Source of the DNA: Bacillota bacterium
GTDB taxonomy: Bacteria > Bacillota_I > Bacilli_A > ML615J-28 > CAG-698
Direction: 5' to 3'
Length of the DNA stretch: 32,911 nt
NCBI GenBank assembly: GCA_016280895.1
Contig: JAEEHM010000025.1
Location: 1-32,911 of the forward strand
Both the position numbers and the translations under genes were made by a program. The notes beneath the pieces are model-generated. The model was not told the DNA's origin. It made no database searches and was given only the letters and a program-made list of their open reading frames with translations. Of the stretch, positions 18,925 to 27,060 are shown piece by piece (position 1 is the stretch's first letter; every line of letters starts with the position of its first letter).

Positions 18925-20163
18925 ATGAAAAATTTAAAAGGTGCATGTATATTTGGTCAATCAGGTGGACCAACATCAGTTATCAATGCTTCAGCTGCTG
19001 GTGTATTTATTGAAGCATTAAAACAAGAAAACATTACAAAAGTATATGGAGCTGAACACGGAATTAAGGGTATCTTAGATGAAAGATTCTTTGATATTAA
19101 TCAAGAAGATGTAAAAGAATTAGAATTCTTAAAGAATACTCCTTCATCTGAATTAGGTTCAGTTAGATATAAATTAAAAGATGCAGATGTAGATGATACA
19201 GATTATAAGAGACTTCTTGAAGTATTTAAGAAATACAACATTCGTTATTTCTTCTATAATGGTGGAAATGATTCAATGGATACTTGTAATAAGATTTCTA
19301 AATACTTACAAAAAGTTGAATATGAATGTAATGTTATTGGTGTTCCAAAAACAATCGATAATGACTTAGCTACAACAGATCACTGCCCAGGATATGGTTC
19401 AGCTGCAAAATATGTTGCAACTACAGTTGCTGAAGTATACAAAGATATGACAGTTTATAATACTGGTTTAATCACTGTTATTGAAATTATGGGACGTAAT
19501 GCTGGTTGGTTAACTGCAGCAAGTGCTCTTGCAAATGAAATTGGCTGTGGACCAGATTTAATTTATTTACCAGAACGTGATTTTGATATGGATAAATTTG
19601 TTGCTGACGTCAAGAAAAAAGCAGATGAAAAGAATGGTCAAGTTATGGTATGCGTAAGTGAAGGTATCCATGACAAAGATGGCAATTACATTTCTGAATT
19701 ATATGCTAGTGGTGCTAAAGATTCATTTGGCCATACACAACTTGGTGGACTTGCATCTGTTCTTGCTAATGTATTAAAAGAAAAATTAGGTATTAAGGTA
19801 CGTCCTATTGAATTTAGCTTAATGCAAAGATGTGGCGCACACATTGCATCTAAGACTGATATTGAAGAAGCTTTCAATGCTGGTATTGAGGCTGTAAAGG
19901 CTGCTGTTAGAGGCGAAACTGATAAGATGGTATGTTTCAAGAGAACTAAGGAAAATTATGAAATTGAATACATTTTATTAGATGTTGCACTAGCTGCTAA
20001 TGCTGAAAAGAAAGTTCCAGATGAATGGATTAATAAAGAAGGAAATGGCGTATTAAAAGGCTTTGTAGATTATGCTTTACCACTTATTCAAGGAGAAGCA
20101 AACCAACCTAAGGTAAATGGCCTTCCAAGATTTGCACATTTAAAGAAAGTATTAGTAAAATAA
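18925..20163 (+). CDS. pfp: Pyrophosphate-dependent 6-phosphofructokinase
   Basis: A 412-aa cytoplasmic enzyme phosphorylating fructose 6-phosphate to fructose 1,6-bisphosphate. Donor preference can be read from two sites. GGNDS (113-117) has Asp where ATP enzymes have Gly (GGDGS), and PKTIDND (141-147) has Lys where ATP enzymes have Gly (PGTIDND); both changes mark the PPi type. The sugar-phosphate motif EIMGRNAGW (M189-G-R) is intact. PPi use makes the step reversible and saves ATP, common in fermentative anaerobes. It has its own promoter, an AAAGGAG ribosome binding site and a strong terminator, so it is a single-gene unit. Donor specificity is inferred from motif residues. Confidence 0.94.
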   Translation: MKNLKGACIFGQSGGPTSVINASAAGVFIEALKQENITKVYGAEHGIKGILDERFFDINQEDVKELEFLKNTPSSELGSVRYKLKDADVDDTDYKRLLEVFKKYNIRYFFYNGGNDSMDTCNKISKYLQKVEYECNVIGVPKTIDNDLATTDHCPGYGSAAKYVATTVAEVYKDMTVYNTGLITVIEIMGRNAGWLTAASALANEIGCGPDLIYLPERDFDMDKFVADVKKKADEKNGQVMVCVSEGIHDKDGNYISELYASGAKDSFGHTQLGGLASVLANVLKEKLGIKVRPIEFSLMQRCGAHIASKTDIEEAFNAGIEAVKAAVRGETDKMVCFKRTKENYEIEYILLDVALAANAEKKVPDEWINKEGNGVLKGFVDYALPLIQGEANQPKVNGLPRFAHLKKVLVK

Positions 20164-20169
20164 AGACTT

Positions 20170-20223
20170 AAGTTGACATAATTATGATATGAGATTTTCA
20201 AATCATATATGTCAACTTTTTTT
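20170..20223 (+). terminator. Terminator of pfp
   Basis: An outer 11-bp perfect stem (20170-20180 with 20208-20218) with a nested smaller stem (ATGAT/ATCAT) and a long T-run. Confidence 0.93.
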
Positions 20224-20229
20224 ATAATC

Positions 20230-20258
20230 TTGTTTAAAAACTTATTTTGTAGTATAAT
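20230..20258 (+). promoter_or_regulatory. Sigma-A promoter of the phosphodiester-glycosidase gene
   Basis: TTGTTT (20230-20235), 17-bp spacer, TATAAT (20253-20258), 31 bp before ATG 20290. Confidence 0.82.
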
Positions 20259-20289
20259 TAATTATAGAATATATAAAGAGGAGATATAT

Positions 20290-22227
20290 ATGAAAATCAT
20301 AAAAAGATTTATATCATTTATTATTGTATTATTATGTTTATTTTCATTTATGCATTTAAGCACAAATGCGAAAGAAGTTACTACTAAGACTGATGATGGA
20401 AAATATTATTACACAACTGTAAAAGAAGATGTAGTTAAAGTATCTGAGTCAACTACTTGGATTGAAAATACTGGTAAAACTGTAAATGGTGATCAATTAA
20501 ATCATGTCTTTGTAGCTGATTTTAAGAAGAATGAAAATATTAAAATTGCTACTTGGGCTATTTCCGATGGCACAAATTATGGCTTTGCGAGAACTGAATT
20601 AAAAAAGATTGCTGAAGATTATGAAAAGAATAATCCAGGTTGGATTGTTCTTGCCGGTGTTAATGCTGACCAATATTATCCTAAATATGGTACACAAAGA
20701 GGTGTTGATGGTTCTGCACAATATTATCCACAAACATATTATCCACTAACATCTAATGGTGATAATTGGTTTGTAATTAATCCATATGGAAGTCCAAATA
20801 ATGTTGTAGGTTTTAAAAATGATAAGAGTGATAATCAATTAGTATATGGTAATAGATCAGTTGCTGGTTTCTATATGCATCTTTATGATAAAGATCGTAA
20901 TTATCTTGGTAAATATTTAATTGATGATTTAAATTTAGATACACTTGGTGAAAATCAAACTACAGTACTTAGTCCAGTTGCAACTGGTGATAAACAATAT
21001 AGTACTGTAACTAAAGAATCAAATAATGGTTTTTATGTTGTTGAAAATGCTGATTTAGCTTTTGCATCAAATTCTAAAACATTCTCATATAGTGATAATA
21101 ACTGTTTCTTTGGAAAAGGCACAATTAATAAAATCTATTCACAAAGTTGTTATTTAAGAGCAGGTCAATTTGCGATTGAAACAACTAATGCAGAATTAAA
21201 AGAAATCCTTAAAAAAGGAATGTATGTAAAGTGTCAATATGAATATGATGAAGGCTTTGCAGGAATTGAAGAAGCTAGTGGATATCACACAATTCAAAGG
21301 AGTAATGGAAAAGATAATAATGTTGCTAATTCATATAATTCAAGACCATATCCAAGATCAATCTTTGGTTGTGATAATGAAGGAAAAGTATATTTAATTA
21401 CTTGTAGTGGTTCAAATTCATCACCTACTAAGGGAATGTGGGCCCAAGAATCTAACGCATTATGTAAATATTATGGCATCACTGATGCTTTCCAAGCTGA
21501 TGGTGGTGGTTCTGTAACTGCAGTTGTTAGAGATCAAGATGGTAATATTCAATATGCAATGGCATCAATTGAAGGTTCTTATCGTTATATTTTAACTGGC
21601 CTTTTCATTGTAATGAAAGTTCCAGAAGCAATAATTGAAGTAGATGATTATAATGCATCTGAAGTAAAATTCGATATCGATATGTCAAAAGTCACAGAAG
21701 ATTATGATAAGGCTTATTTAAAGATTGAAAATGGTGAAGGATATAAAGAATATAAAGAAATCAGCACAGGCGAATTAGTAATAGATAAACTTAATGCTGA
21801 TACAGAATACACATATCAACTTGCATTTAAATTTAAAGGTAGTGATGAATATGTTGACACATTACTTAAATCAAGCTTTAAAACTGATAAGGAATTTGCG
21901 AAACTTAAGAAGGTAAGCTTAATTGAAGAAAGTGACAAATATATCATCACAATTGAAATTGATGACACTGAAAAAGTAATGAGTCAAATTGGTATTGTGT
22001 TAGATGGTAGATATCATCGTGCTACTTTAAAAGACTCAGTTGGCACAATTGAATTATCTAAAGATACAATTGGTATTATTAATTTTGATATTAGAATGGA
22101 ATGTAATTTCCAAAACAAAACAAAATTAAAGGAATTTAAAGATTTAAGTATAGATGCTAATTTAGATTTGTATGTTGAATACATTGAATCAAGAATGGAA
22201 GCTTTCTTAAAAGAAGTATTAGGATAA
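20290..22227 (+). CDS. Secreted phosphodiester glycosidase (NAGPA/DUF2233 domain) protein
   Basis: A 645-aa exported protein with a signal peptide (hydrophobic core about 7-24, cleavage near STNA-K). The catalytic-type domain (about 60-445) shows the phosphodiester alpha-N-acetylglucosaminidase pattern: VLAGVNADQYY near 115-130, YPRSIFGCDNEGKVYLITC near 355-375, and the DGGGS motif with D404 (QADGGGSVTAVV). Relatives cleave GlcNAc-type phosphodiester sugars; in bacteria they are linked to wall polymer or exopolysaccharide turnover. The region after about 450 looks like one or two fibronectin-type beta domains. Start is ATG 20290 (AGAGGAG upstream); upstream in-frame codons fall in the pfp terminator and this gene's promoter. 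There is no C-terminal anchor. The substrate is unknown. Confidence 0.88.
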   Translation: MKIIKRFISFIIVLLCLFSFMHLSTNAKEVTTKTDDGKYYYTTVKEDVVKVSESTTWIENTGKTVNGDQLNHVFVADFKKNENIKIATWAISDGTNYGFARTELKKIAEDYEKNNPGWIVLAGVNADQYYPKYGTQRGVDGSAQYYPQTYYPLTSNGDNWFVINPYGSPNNVVGFKNDKSDNQLVYGNRSVAGFYMHLYDKDRNYLGKYLIDDLNLDTLGENQTTVLSPVATGDKQYSTVTKESNNGFYVVENADLAFASNSKTFSYSDNNCFFGKGTINKIYSQSCYLRAGQFAIETTNAELKEILKKGMYVKCQYEYDEGFAGIEEASGYHTIQRSNGKDNNVANSYNSRPYPRSIFGCDNEGKVYLITCSGSNSSPTKGMWAQESNALCKYYGITDAFQADGGGSVTAVVRDQDGNIQYAMASIEGSYRYILTGLFIVMKVPEAIIEVDDYNASEVKFDIDMSKVTEDYDKAYLKIENGEGYKEYKEISTGELVIDKLNADTEYTYQLAFKFKGSDEYVDTLLKSSFKTDKEFAKLKKVSLIEESDKYIITIEIDDTEKVMSQIGIVLDGRYHRATLKDSVGTIELSKDTIGIINFDIRMECNFQNKTKLKEFKDLSIDANLDLYVEYIESRMEAFLKEVLG

Positions 22228-22247
22228 AAAAATAAAAATAAAGTGGT

Positions 22248-22276
22248 AAAAAGTTATAATTTATTTATAACTTTTT
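22248..22276 (+). terminator. Terminator between glycosidase and rlmD-2 genes
   Basis: Perfect 12-bp stem AAAAAGTTATAA / TTATAACTTTTT with a 5-base loop. It is A-rich before and T-rich after, so it could act on both strands. It ends 17 nt before the next ATG, leaving no room for a normal promoter; rlmD-2 may depend on read-through. Confidence 0.82.
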
Positions 22277-22293
22277 GCTTTGTAGGAGAGAAT

Positions 22294-23661
22294 ATGAAAG
22301 AAAATAATTTGAAAAATCAATTACATGTAGATGATTTAATTCTTTTAAGTATTAAAAGAATGGGAATCAATGGTGAAGGAATTGGCTTTTATAAAAGACA
22401 GGTAGTATTTGTGGAAAATGCTATCCCTGGTGAAATTGTGGAAGTTAAAATAACTGATGCCACTGATAAATATGTATATGGTAAAATCACTAAATTTAAA
22501 GCAATCTCAAAAGAAAGGGTAGAAGCTAAGTGCCCATATTTTGGTTCTTGTGGAGGTTGTCAATTACAACATTTATCATATAAGGGTCAATTAATTGAAA
22601 AGAGAAATATCGTAGTAGAAGCAATGACTAGATATTATCAAGGCGATTTAAGTAAAATCAAAATCTTTGATACCATTGGTATGAAAGAACCTTGGGGATA
22701 CAGAAACAAATCAAGCCTACCAGTTAGACATGATGGAGAACATGTCGTATTTGGTATGTATGCAGCTAATTCAAATAAGCTTGTCTACATTGATTCATGC
22801 CCAATTGAGAATGATAGAATCAATGAAGTAAGAGAAGAAGTGATGAAAGAACTTGATAAGGCTAATGTTGAAATATATAATCCAAGAAGTAAAAGTGGAA
22901 TTTTACGCTATGTTGTTATTCGTGCTTTCCCAAATTCAAAGGATGTTCAAGTTAGTTTCATTATGACTAAAGAAAATCAAAAATTAATAAAAGTTTTAAA
23001 GAAATTAAATGTAACTTCAGCAAATTATTCAATAAATAATGACATAGAATCACCAGAAATATTTGGTGCTGAAGTTGTTAATGTTGCTGGTGAAAAACAA
23101 ATAGAAGGCAAATTAGGGGCTCTAAATTTTAAAATATCACCTCAAGCATTCTTCCAACTCAATACCGTTCAAACAATTACACTTTATGATAAAATTAAAG
23201 AAGCTTGTGGTCTAACAGGTGAAGAAAATGTGCTAGATTGTTACTGTGGAATTGGTTCAATTGGTTTGTATTTAGCACCATACGCAAAAGAAGTTAGAGG
23301 AATTGATGTAAATGGAGAAGGCATTAAGAATGCTATTAATTTTGCGAAATTGAATGGTATCGATAATGCGAGATTTTATAAAGGTAATATCTTACCTCAT
23401 CTACATGATTTCAAAAAAGAAGGCTTTGTACCTGATGTTTTAGTAGTGGATCCTCCTAGAAAAGGATTAGAATTGAGTTTAATCAATTATTTACAAGAAT
23501 CAAGTATTAAAAAAATCATTTATGTTTCTTGTAATGTTGCTACACTAGCAAAAAACATTAATCATCTTAAGAAATATTATAATGTGGAATATATTCAACC
23601 GATAGACATGTTTCCACAAACTTCACATGTTGAAACTGTTTGTTTGCTGACAAAGAAATAG
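22294..23661 (+). CDS. rlmD: RlmD/RumA-type 23S rRNA (uracil-5-)-methyltransferase, paralogue 2
   Basis: A 455-aa SAM-dependent m5U methyltransferase. An N-terminal TRAM domain (about 10-70) is followed by Fe-S cysteines C80, C86 and C89 (CPYFGSCGGC), the SAM motif DCYCGIGSIGLYL, VVDPPRKGL, nucleophile C413 (VSCNVATL), and the family C-terminus MFPQTSHVETVCLLTKK. All catalytic parts are intact. Start is ATG 22294 with TAGGAGAG 4 nt upstream; earlier in-frame codons lie in the terminator stem. Its last 12 codons (23626-23661) recur, in eroded form, downstream at 24946-24981 and 26943-26978, which marks this 3' end as the edge of a variable island. Its relation to the first paralogue (rRNA position modified) is open. 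Confidence 0.93.
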   Translation: MKENNLKNQLHVDDLILLSIKRMGINGEGIGFYKRQVVFVENAIPGEIVEVKITDATDKYVYGKITKFKAISKERVEAKCPYFGSCGGCQLQHLSYKGQLIEKRNIVVEAMTRYYQGDLSKIKIFDTIGMKEPWGYRNKSSLPVRHDGEHVVFGMYAANSNKLVYIDSCPIENDRINEVREEVMKELDKANVEIYNPRSKSGILRYVVIRAFPNSKDVQVSFIMTKENQKLIKVLKKLNVTSANYSINNDIESPEIFGAEVVNVAGEKQIEGKLGALNFKISPQAFFQLNTVQTITLYDKIKEACGLTGEENVLDCYCGIGSIGLYLAPYAKEVRGIDVNGEGIKNAINFAKLNGIDNARFYKGNILPHLHDFKKEGFVPDVLVVDPPRKGLELSLINYLQESSIKKIIYVSCNVATLAKNINHLKKYYNVEYIQPIDMFPQTSHVETVCLLTKK

Positions 23662-23663
23662 TT

Positions 23664-23720
23664 CAAAATAGCTAAAATAGTGTAAAAATAGCATATTTTA
23701 AAGCATTTTAGCTTATTTTG
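23664..23720 (+). terminator. AT-rich hairpin after rlmD-2, possible weak terminator
   Basis: The arms CAAAATAGCTAAAAT (23664-23678) and ATTTTAGCTTATTTTG (23705-23720) pair with one bulge. There is no T-run after it, so terminator function is uncertain. Confidence 0.5.
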
Positions 23721-23960
23721 GATAATTGTAGTCTATAGTGGCTCAATCGATATTCAAAGTTTGTCAGCATTTAAGTAGTTTCAGTTTAGGGTTGAAACCA
23801 AAAAACGAGATGTCTTAGGAAACATATTTTAGGCATTTGTCAGCAATAAAACCTTGTTTCTATTAAGACAAACATATTGTGTTAATAAACATATCGATTA
23901 ATGCAATACCAAATTTTTTATTAGTCATAGTTAAAAAAAATATAACATTCAATTAATTCA

Positions 23961-23988
23961 TTGATTAATCTCCTAAAAGACATACAAT
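23961..23988 (+). promoter_or_regulatory. Probable promoter for the membrane protein gene at 24100
   Basis: TTGATT (23961-23966), 16-bp spacer, TACAAT (23983-23988). It lies just before the leader hairpin. Confidence 0.6.
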
Positions 23989-23999
23989 AATAGAATAAT

Positions 24000-24050
24000 A
24001 ATCCATATATGCTTTCGAATTATTTGTTCGAAAGTATAATTAAGTGGATT
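24000..24050 (+). promoter_or_regulatory. Structured leader hairpin upstream of the membrane protein gene
   Basis: The inner stem CTTTCGAA (24012-24019) pairs with TTCGAAAG (24027-24034), extended by four A/T or G-U pairs; the outer arms AATCCA (24000-24005) and TGGATT (24045-24050) also pair. No T-run follows, so it is not a classical terminator; role unknown. Confidence 0.5.
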
Positions 24051-24061
24051 AAGGAAAATAT

Positions 24062-24103
24062 ATGAAAATGATAAAATTAAAGAAAGGTAAACTAGTAATA
24101 TGA
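24062..24103 (+). CDS. Possible 13-codon leader peptide ORF
   Basis: ATG 24062 follows AAGGAAA by about 5 nt and encodes a 13-residue Lys-rich peptide (MKMIKLKKGKLVI). Its TGA stop overlaps the start of the next gene in an ATGA junction (24100-24103), the usual form of translational coupling. It could be a leader peptide, a coupling device or chance. Confidence 0.4.
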   Translation: MKMIKLKKGKLVI

Positions 24104-24873
24104 AGATAGAATTCTATGGATATAATGACACAAGGACTTTAGCTTTTTATAGCGCAATAATAATGCTACAAATATTTATAGCATGTTTAATTGTTTCTTT
24201 GTTAACTATTCCGTTTGCAATTGTATTTTCTATCTATGAAATCTTATATATTTTTATTCTTCCAGCCTTTTGCCTTTTTCTTGTACCTATAACATATTTA
24301 ATTAATGTTAAATATAAAACTTTTTTAAAAGGACAAAAGGTAAAACATAAATTTACTTTAGAATCAGGATATTTATTTAAAGATAATAAAGTAATAAAAA
24401 AATATGACGAAATTTCAATATATAAATTTAAAAAATTTTTGTTCTTAGTATTGGCAAAATCATATTATATGGTTAGAAATACGGATTATATTGAAGGTTC
24501 AAGAGAAGAATTTTTGAAACTTTGTAATTTTAATATTTCCCGAAGACATCATGTGGTATTTGATCTTCCTAATAAAAGTAACGAAGAAATAATTGAATTT
24601 CTTTTTAATAATGAAATAAACGAATTAAAGGGAGAAAGAACATTTTATTCAGAAGACAAGAAAAGAATAATATCAATATGTAAAAATTCTGCTGGTTCAT
24701 ATTCTTCTAATCGATATGTAATTGATATTGCTGATGAAGATGAAAGAAAGTATTGCAAATTATATGGAAGTTATGTTCCAGAAAGAAATAGTAGAAATTC
24801 TTTTTATGAGACTATTGAAGACGCTTTTAATGATATTAAAGACGAAATAAAAGATTATATTGAATTAAAATAA
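24100..24873 (+). CDS. Unknown membrane-anchored protein
   Basis: A 257-aa protein with two long hydrophobic segments near the N-terminus (about 13-40 and 43-68), which probably form a hairpin leaving a charged C-terminal domain of about 185 residues in the cytoplasm. That domain is rich in Lys, Glu and Tyr, has no enzymatic motif I recognise, and ends in an acidic helix. The ATG overlaps the stop of a 13-codon ORF in an ATGA junction; no strong RBS is directly upstream, so coupling may drive translation. It lies alone between rlmD-2 and an eroded rlmD copy, as cargo of the island. Function unknown; immunity or stress roles are speculation. Confidence 0.7.
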   Translation: MKIEFYGYNDTRTLAFYSAIIMLQIFIACLIVSLLTIPFAIVFSIYEILYIFILPAFCLFLVPITYLINVKYKTFLKGQKVKHKFTLESGYLFKDNKVIKKYDEISIYKFKKFLFLVLAKSYYMVRNTDYIEGSREEFLKLCNFNISRRHHVVFDLPNKSNEEIIEFLFNNEINELKGERTFYSEDKKRIISICKNSAGSYSSNRYVIDIADEDERKYCKLYGSYVPERNSRNSFYETIEDAFNDIKDEIKDYIELK

Positions 24874-24896
24874 AAACATCTCAGCATATAAGCAGT

Positions 24897-24981
24897 TGCA
24901 ACCTATGAAAAATGATGGTTTGTCAGCACTTATATTAACTGCACCCATGTTGAAACTGTTTGTTTGCTGACAAGAAAATAG
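24897..24981 (+). pseudogene. Eroded rlmD/rumA fragment (copy b)
   Basis: Two pieces of rlmD-like coding sequence are fused here. Bases 24897-24914 are identical over 18 nt to bases 987-1004 of rlmD-1, at its Fe-S cluster (encoding ATYEK). Bases 24946-24981 match the last 36 nt of rlmD-2 with two mismatches, including the in-frame TAG (HVETVCLLTRK). The middle of the gene is missing and the first piece runs into TGA. It lies between two cargo genes. Confidence 0.7.
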
Positions 24982-25027
24982 TCAATATATGCTAAAAGTG
25001 GTATCTATTTTTTAAGAGACTAATTAA

Positions 25028-25180
25028 TATATTGAAGCTGAGAAAGAAAAAGAAGATATTATTAAATTATATAGTGATGATTTATTGAAACACGATAGAA
25101 AATATCTTACAAAAGGAAATACTCGCAAATCTTTAGATATTAAATATGGAGGAGAAAGTAAATGGATAAAAAGGAATTAA
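25028..25180 (+). pseudogene. Possible 3' remnant of a lost gene before the ABC transporter
   Basis: A 50-codon open frame follows a TAA at 25025 and has no ATG or credible start. It is coding-like in composition (alternating Glu/Lys, IEAEKEKEDIIKLYSDD..., ending WIKRN) and overlaps the ABC transporter start by 19 nt, as a translationally coupled upstream gene would. The parent family is not recognised. Confidence 0.4.
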
Positions 25181-26892
25181 GAAAGCTTCGTCGTCCTTAC
25201 ATAAAGGTTTTATTTAAAAATAATAAATTAAATTTGTTAATGACCTCGATTGCATCAATTTTACAAAGTATTGGTGCTCTTGTCATATCTTGGTTAATAA
25301 AAGAAATTTCCGATTTAATTGCGGGAACATCAAAGTTTGACTTTAAGACCATCATAATTGTAACGCTACTTGGTCTATTATTGTTTGTTGTTGCATGGAT
25401 AATCGATTGGATATTTTACCCAAGATTCTTTGCTAAACCAATGAAACAATATCGCGATTATGTATTTGAGCGCTTAATGAAAAAAGGGATTCAAAGTTTT
25501 TCTAGTGAAAGTAGTGCTTTATACATTTCAGCTCTTTCCAATGATATTAAAGTTATTGAAGAAGAATTTATTGGAAAAATTCAAGCTGCGATTCAAGTCG
25601 GTGTAACCTTTATTGGAGCACTGGTAATGATGATTATCTATAGCCCACTCCTTAGTGCTATAGCTATCTTGTTATCGCTTCTTCCAATTATTGCATCAAT
25701 CATCTTTGGAAACAAGGCTGCAATAGCCGAAAAAAATGTTTCCAATAAAAAAGAAAAATATTTGAGTCTAACTAAAGATATCCTTACAGGCTTTACGGTG
25801 ATAAAAAGTTTCAAAGCTGAAGATAATGTTACCTCTCTTCATAATGATGTAAATACTAGTGTTAGCACCGCTCAAAAAAGAAGGTCAAAAATAAATGTCA
25901 ATATCTCATATTCTTCTGGAATTGCAGGGGGTCTACTTCAAATTGGTGTATTCATTATGGCTTGTGTTTTTGCAATTAAAGGAATTGGTAGTGTTACAGC
26001 AGGTACCGCAATCGTGTTTGTTCAATTATTGAATTACATTTTATCACCAATTCAAATACTACCAGGATTCTATTCGGGTGTTAAATCATCATTTGCTCTT
26101 ATTGAAAAGATTGCAGTTGAACTTGATAAAAATATTGATGAATCAGGTGAAGATATTTCGCCAGAATTAAAAAAAGGTATCTTTATTAAAGATTTATCAT
26201 TTTCCTATGAGGAAGATAAAAAAGTTCTTGATAATATTAATATCGATTTTAAAAAAGGTGGTTGTTATGCCTTGGTAGGAGCATCGGGTAGTGGCAAATC
26301 AACTCTCTTAAATCTACTTATGGCTTCATATCACAATTATCAAGGAAAAATTTTCTTTGATGACATAGAGCTTGGAAAAATTTCCGCACGTTCCTTATAT
26401 GATCTTGTCTCAATTATTCAACAAAATGTCTTTGTGTTTAATAATACAATTAAGGAAAACATCACGATGTTTAAAGAGTTTAATGAAGATGAAATAAATC
26501 AAGCCATTAAGTCATCAGGTTTAGAAAAGCTAATTAATGAACGAGGTAAAGACTATTTATGTGGCGAAAATGGCTCTAGCCTTTCCGGAGGAGAGCGTCA
26601 GCGAATTTCCATCGCAAGAGCTTTACTAAGAAAAACACCAGTCTTACTGGTTGATGAGGCAACTTCGGCACTGGATGCAGAAACTTCATTTGAAGTGCTT
26701 GATGCAATATTAAAATTAAAAGAACATACTCGTATTATTGTTACTCATGATCTAGATGAAAATATTCTTCGTAGATGTTCTGAATTATTTGTTCTTAAAA
26801 ATGGTGAATTAATTGAAAAAGGAACCTTTGATGCATTAATGGATAAAAAAGGATATTTTTATTCTCTATATACTGTTTCACAGACAAATTAA
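25162..26892 (+). CDS. ABC exporter, fused membrane and ATPase half-transporter
   Basis: A 576-aa type IV ABC half-exporter. The N-terminal part (about 20-310) has six hydrophobic segments. The ATPase has Walker A GASGSGKST (K379), Q-loop region SIIQQNVFVFN, signature LSGGE (474-478), Walker B VLLVDE (494-499) and H529. All motifs are intact, so it should be active as a homodimer or with a partner. There is no peptidase C39 domain. GGAGGAGAAAG precedes ATG 25162. It is unusual in being a single gene with no partner subunit or regulator beside it, sitting between two eroded rlmD ends and preceded by what may be the tail of a lost gene. The substrate (peptide, lipid or drug) cannot be inferred. 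Confidence 0.92.
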   Translation: MDKKELRKLRRPYIKVLFKNNKLNLLMTSIASILQSIGALVISWLIKEISDLIAGTSKFDFKTIIIVTLLGLLLFVVAWIIDWIFYPRFFAKPMKQYRDYVFERLMKKGIQSFSSESSALYISALSNDIKVIEEEFIGKIQAAIQVGVTFIGALVMMIIYSPLLSAIAILLSLLPIIASIIFGNKAAIAEKNVSNKKEKYLSLTKDILTGFTVIKSFKAEDNVTSLHNDVNTSVSTAQKRRSKINVNISYSSGIAGGLLQIGVFIMACVFAIKGIGSVTAGTAIVFVQLLNYILSPIQILPGFYSGVKSSFALIEKIAVELDKNIDESGEDISPELKKGIFIKDLSFSYEEDKKVLDNINIDFKKGGCYALVGASGSGKSTLLNLLMASYHNYQGKIFFDDIELGKISARSLYDLVSIIQQNVFVFNNTIKENITMFKEFNEDEINQAIKSSGLEKLINERGKDYLCGENGSSLSGGERQRISIARALLRKTPVLLVDEATSALDAETSFEVLDAILKLKEHTRIIVTHDLDENILRRCSELFVLKNGELIEKGTFDALMDKKGYFYSLYTVSQTN

Positions 26893-26942
26893 TATTACGA
26901 GCTATTGTTAAATAACTACTCAGTACTATTGTAGTTGCTATT

Positions 26943-26978
26943 CGTGTTGAAACTGTCGTTTGTCTCGAGAAAAAATAA
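26943..26978 (+). pseudogene. Eroded rlmD/rumA 3' end (copy c)
   Basis: Twelve codons ending in TAA read RVETVVCLEKK, the usual RumA-family C-terminus and exactly the length of the copies at 23626-23661 and 24946-24981. Its wording differs from rlmD-2 (VVCLEKK versus VCLLTKK), so it derives from a different rlmD allele. Only about 18 codons are open upstream. Confidence 0.55.
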
Positions 26979-27018
26979 GTAATTTTAGTCAAAAATAAGC
27001 ATGAAATGAAGAAAAATC

Positions 27019-27060
27019 GACCATTTTTAGGTATGAAGCCTAAAAGTGGTCTTTTTTTAT
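27019..27060 (+). terminator. Strong terminator after eroded rlmD copy c
   Basis: 13-bp stem (27019-27031 with 27039-27051, one G-U pair), 7-base loop and a seven-T run. It may end the ABC exporter transcript. A half-copy of its 3' arm (ctaaaagtggt) also occurs just after eroded copy b. Confidence 0.93.

Larger units (their letters stand above)
23662..24099. other. 438-nt gene-free region after rlmD-2
   Basis: It holds the hairpin at 23664-23720; two copies of TTTGTCAGCA (23760, 23836) that are the reverse complement of TGCTGACAAA inside the rlmD-2 3' end; the block tagggttgaaac (23787-23798), which is repeated at 27096-27107; a promoter (23961-23988); a second hairpin (24000-24050); and a 13-codon ORF (24062). 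No other gene is visible on either strand. Confidence 0.7.

Noticed and set aside
22243-22294. Start of rlmD-2 at 22243
   Set aside because: That codon precedes the 12-bp terminator stem, which would then be coding; ATG 22294 has TAGGAGAG upstream.
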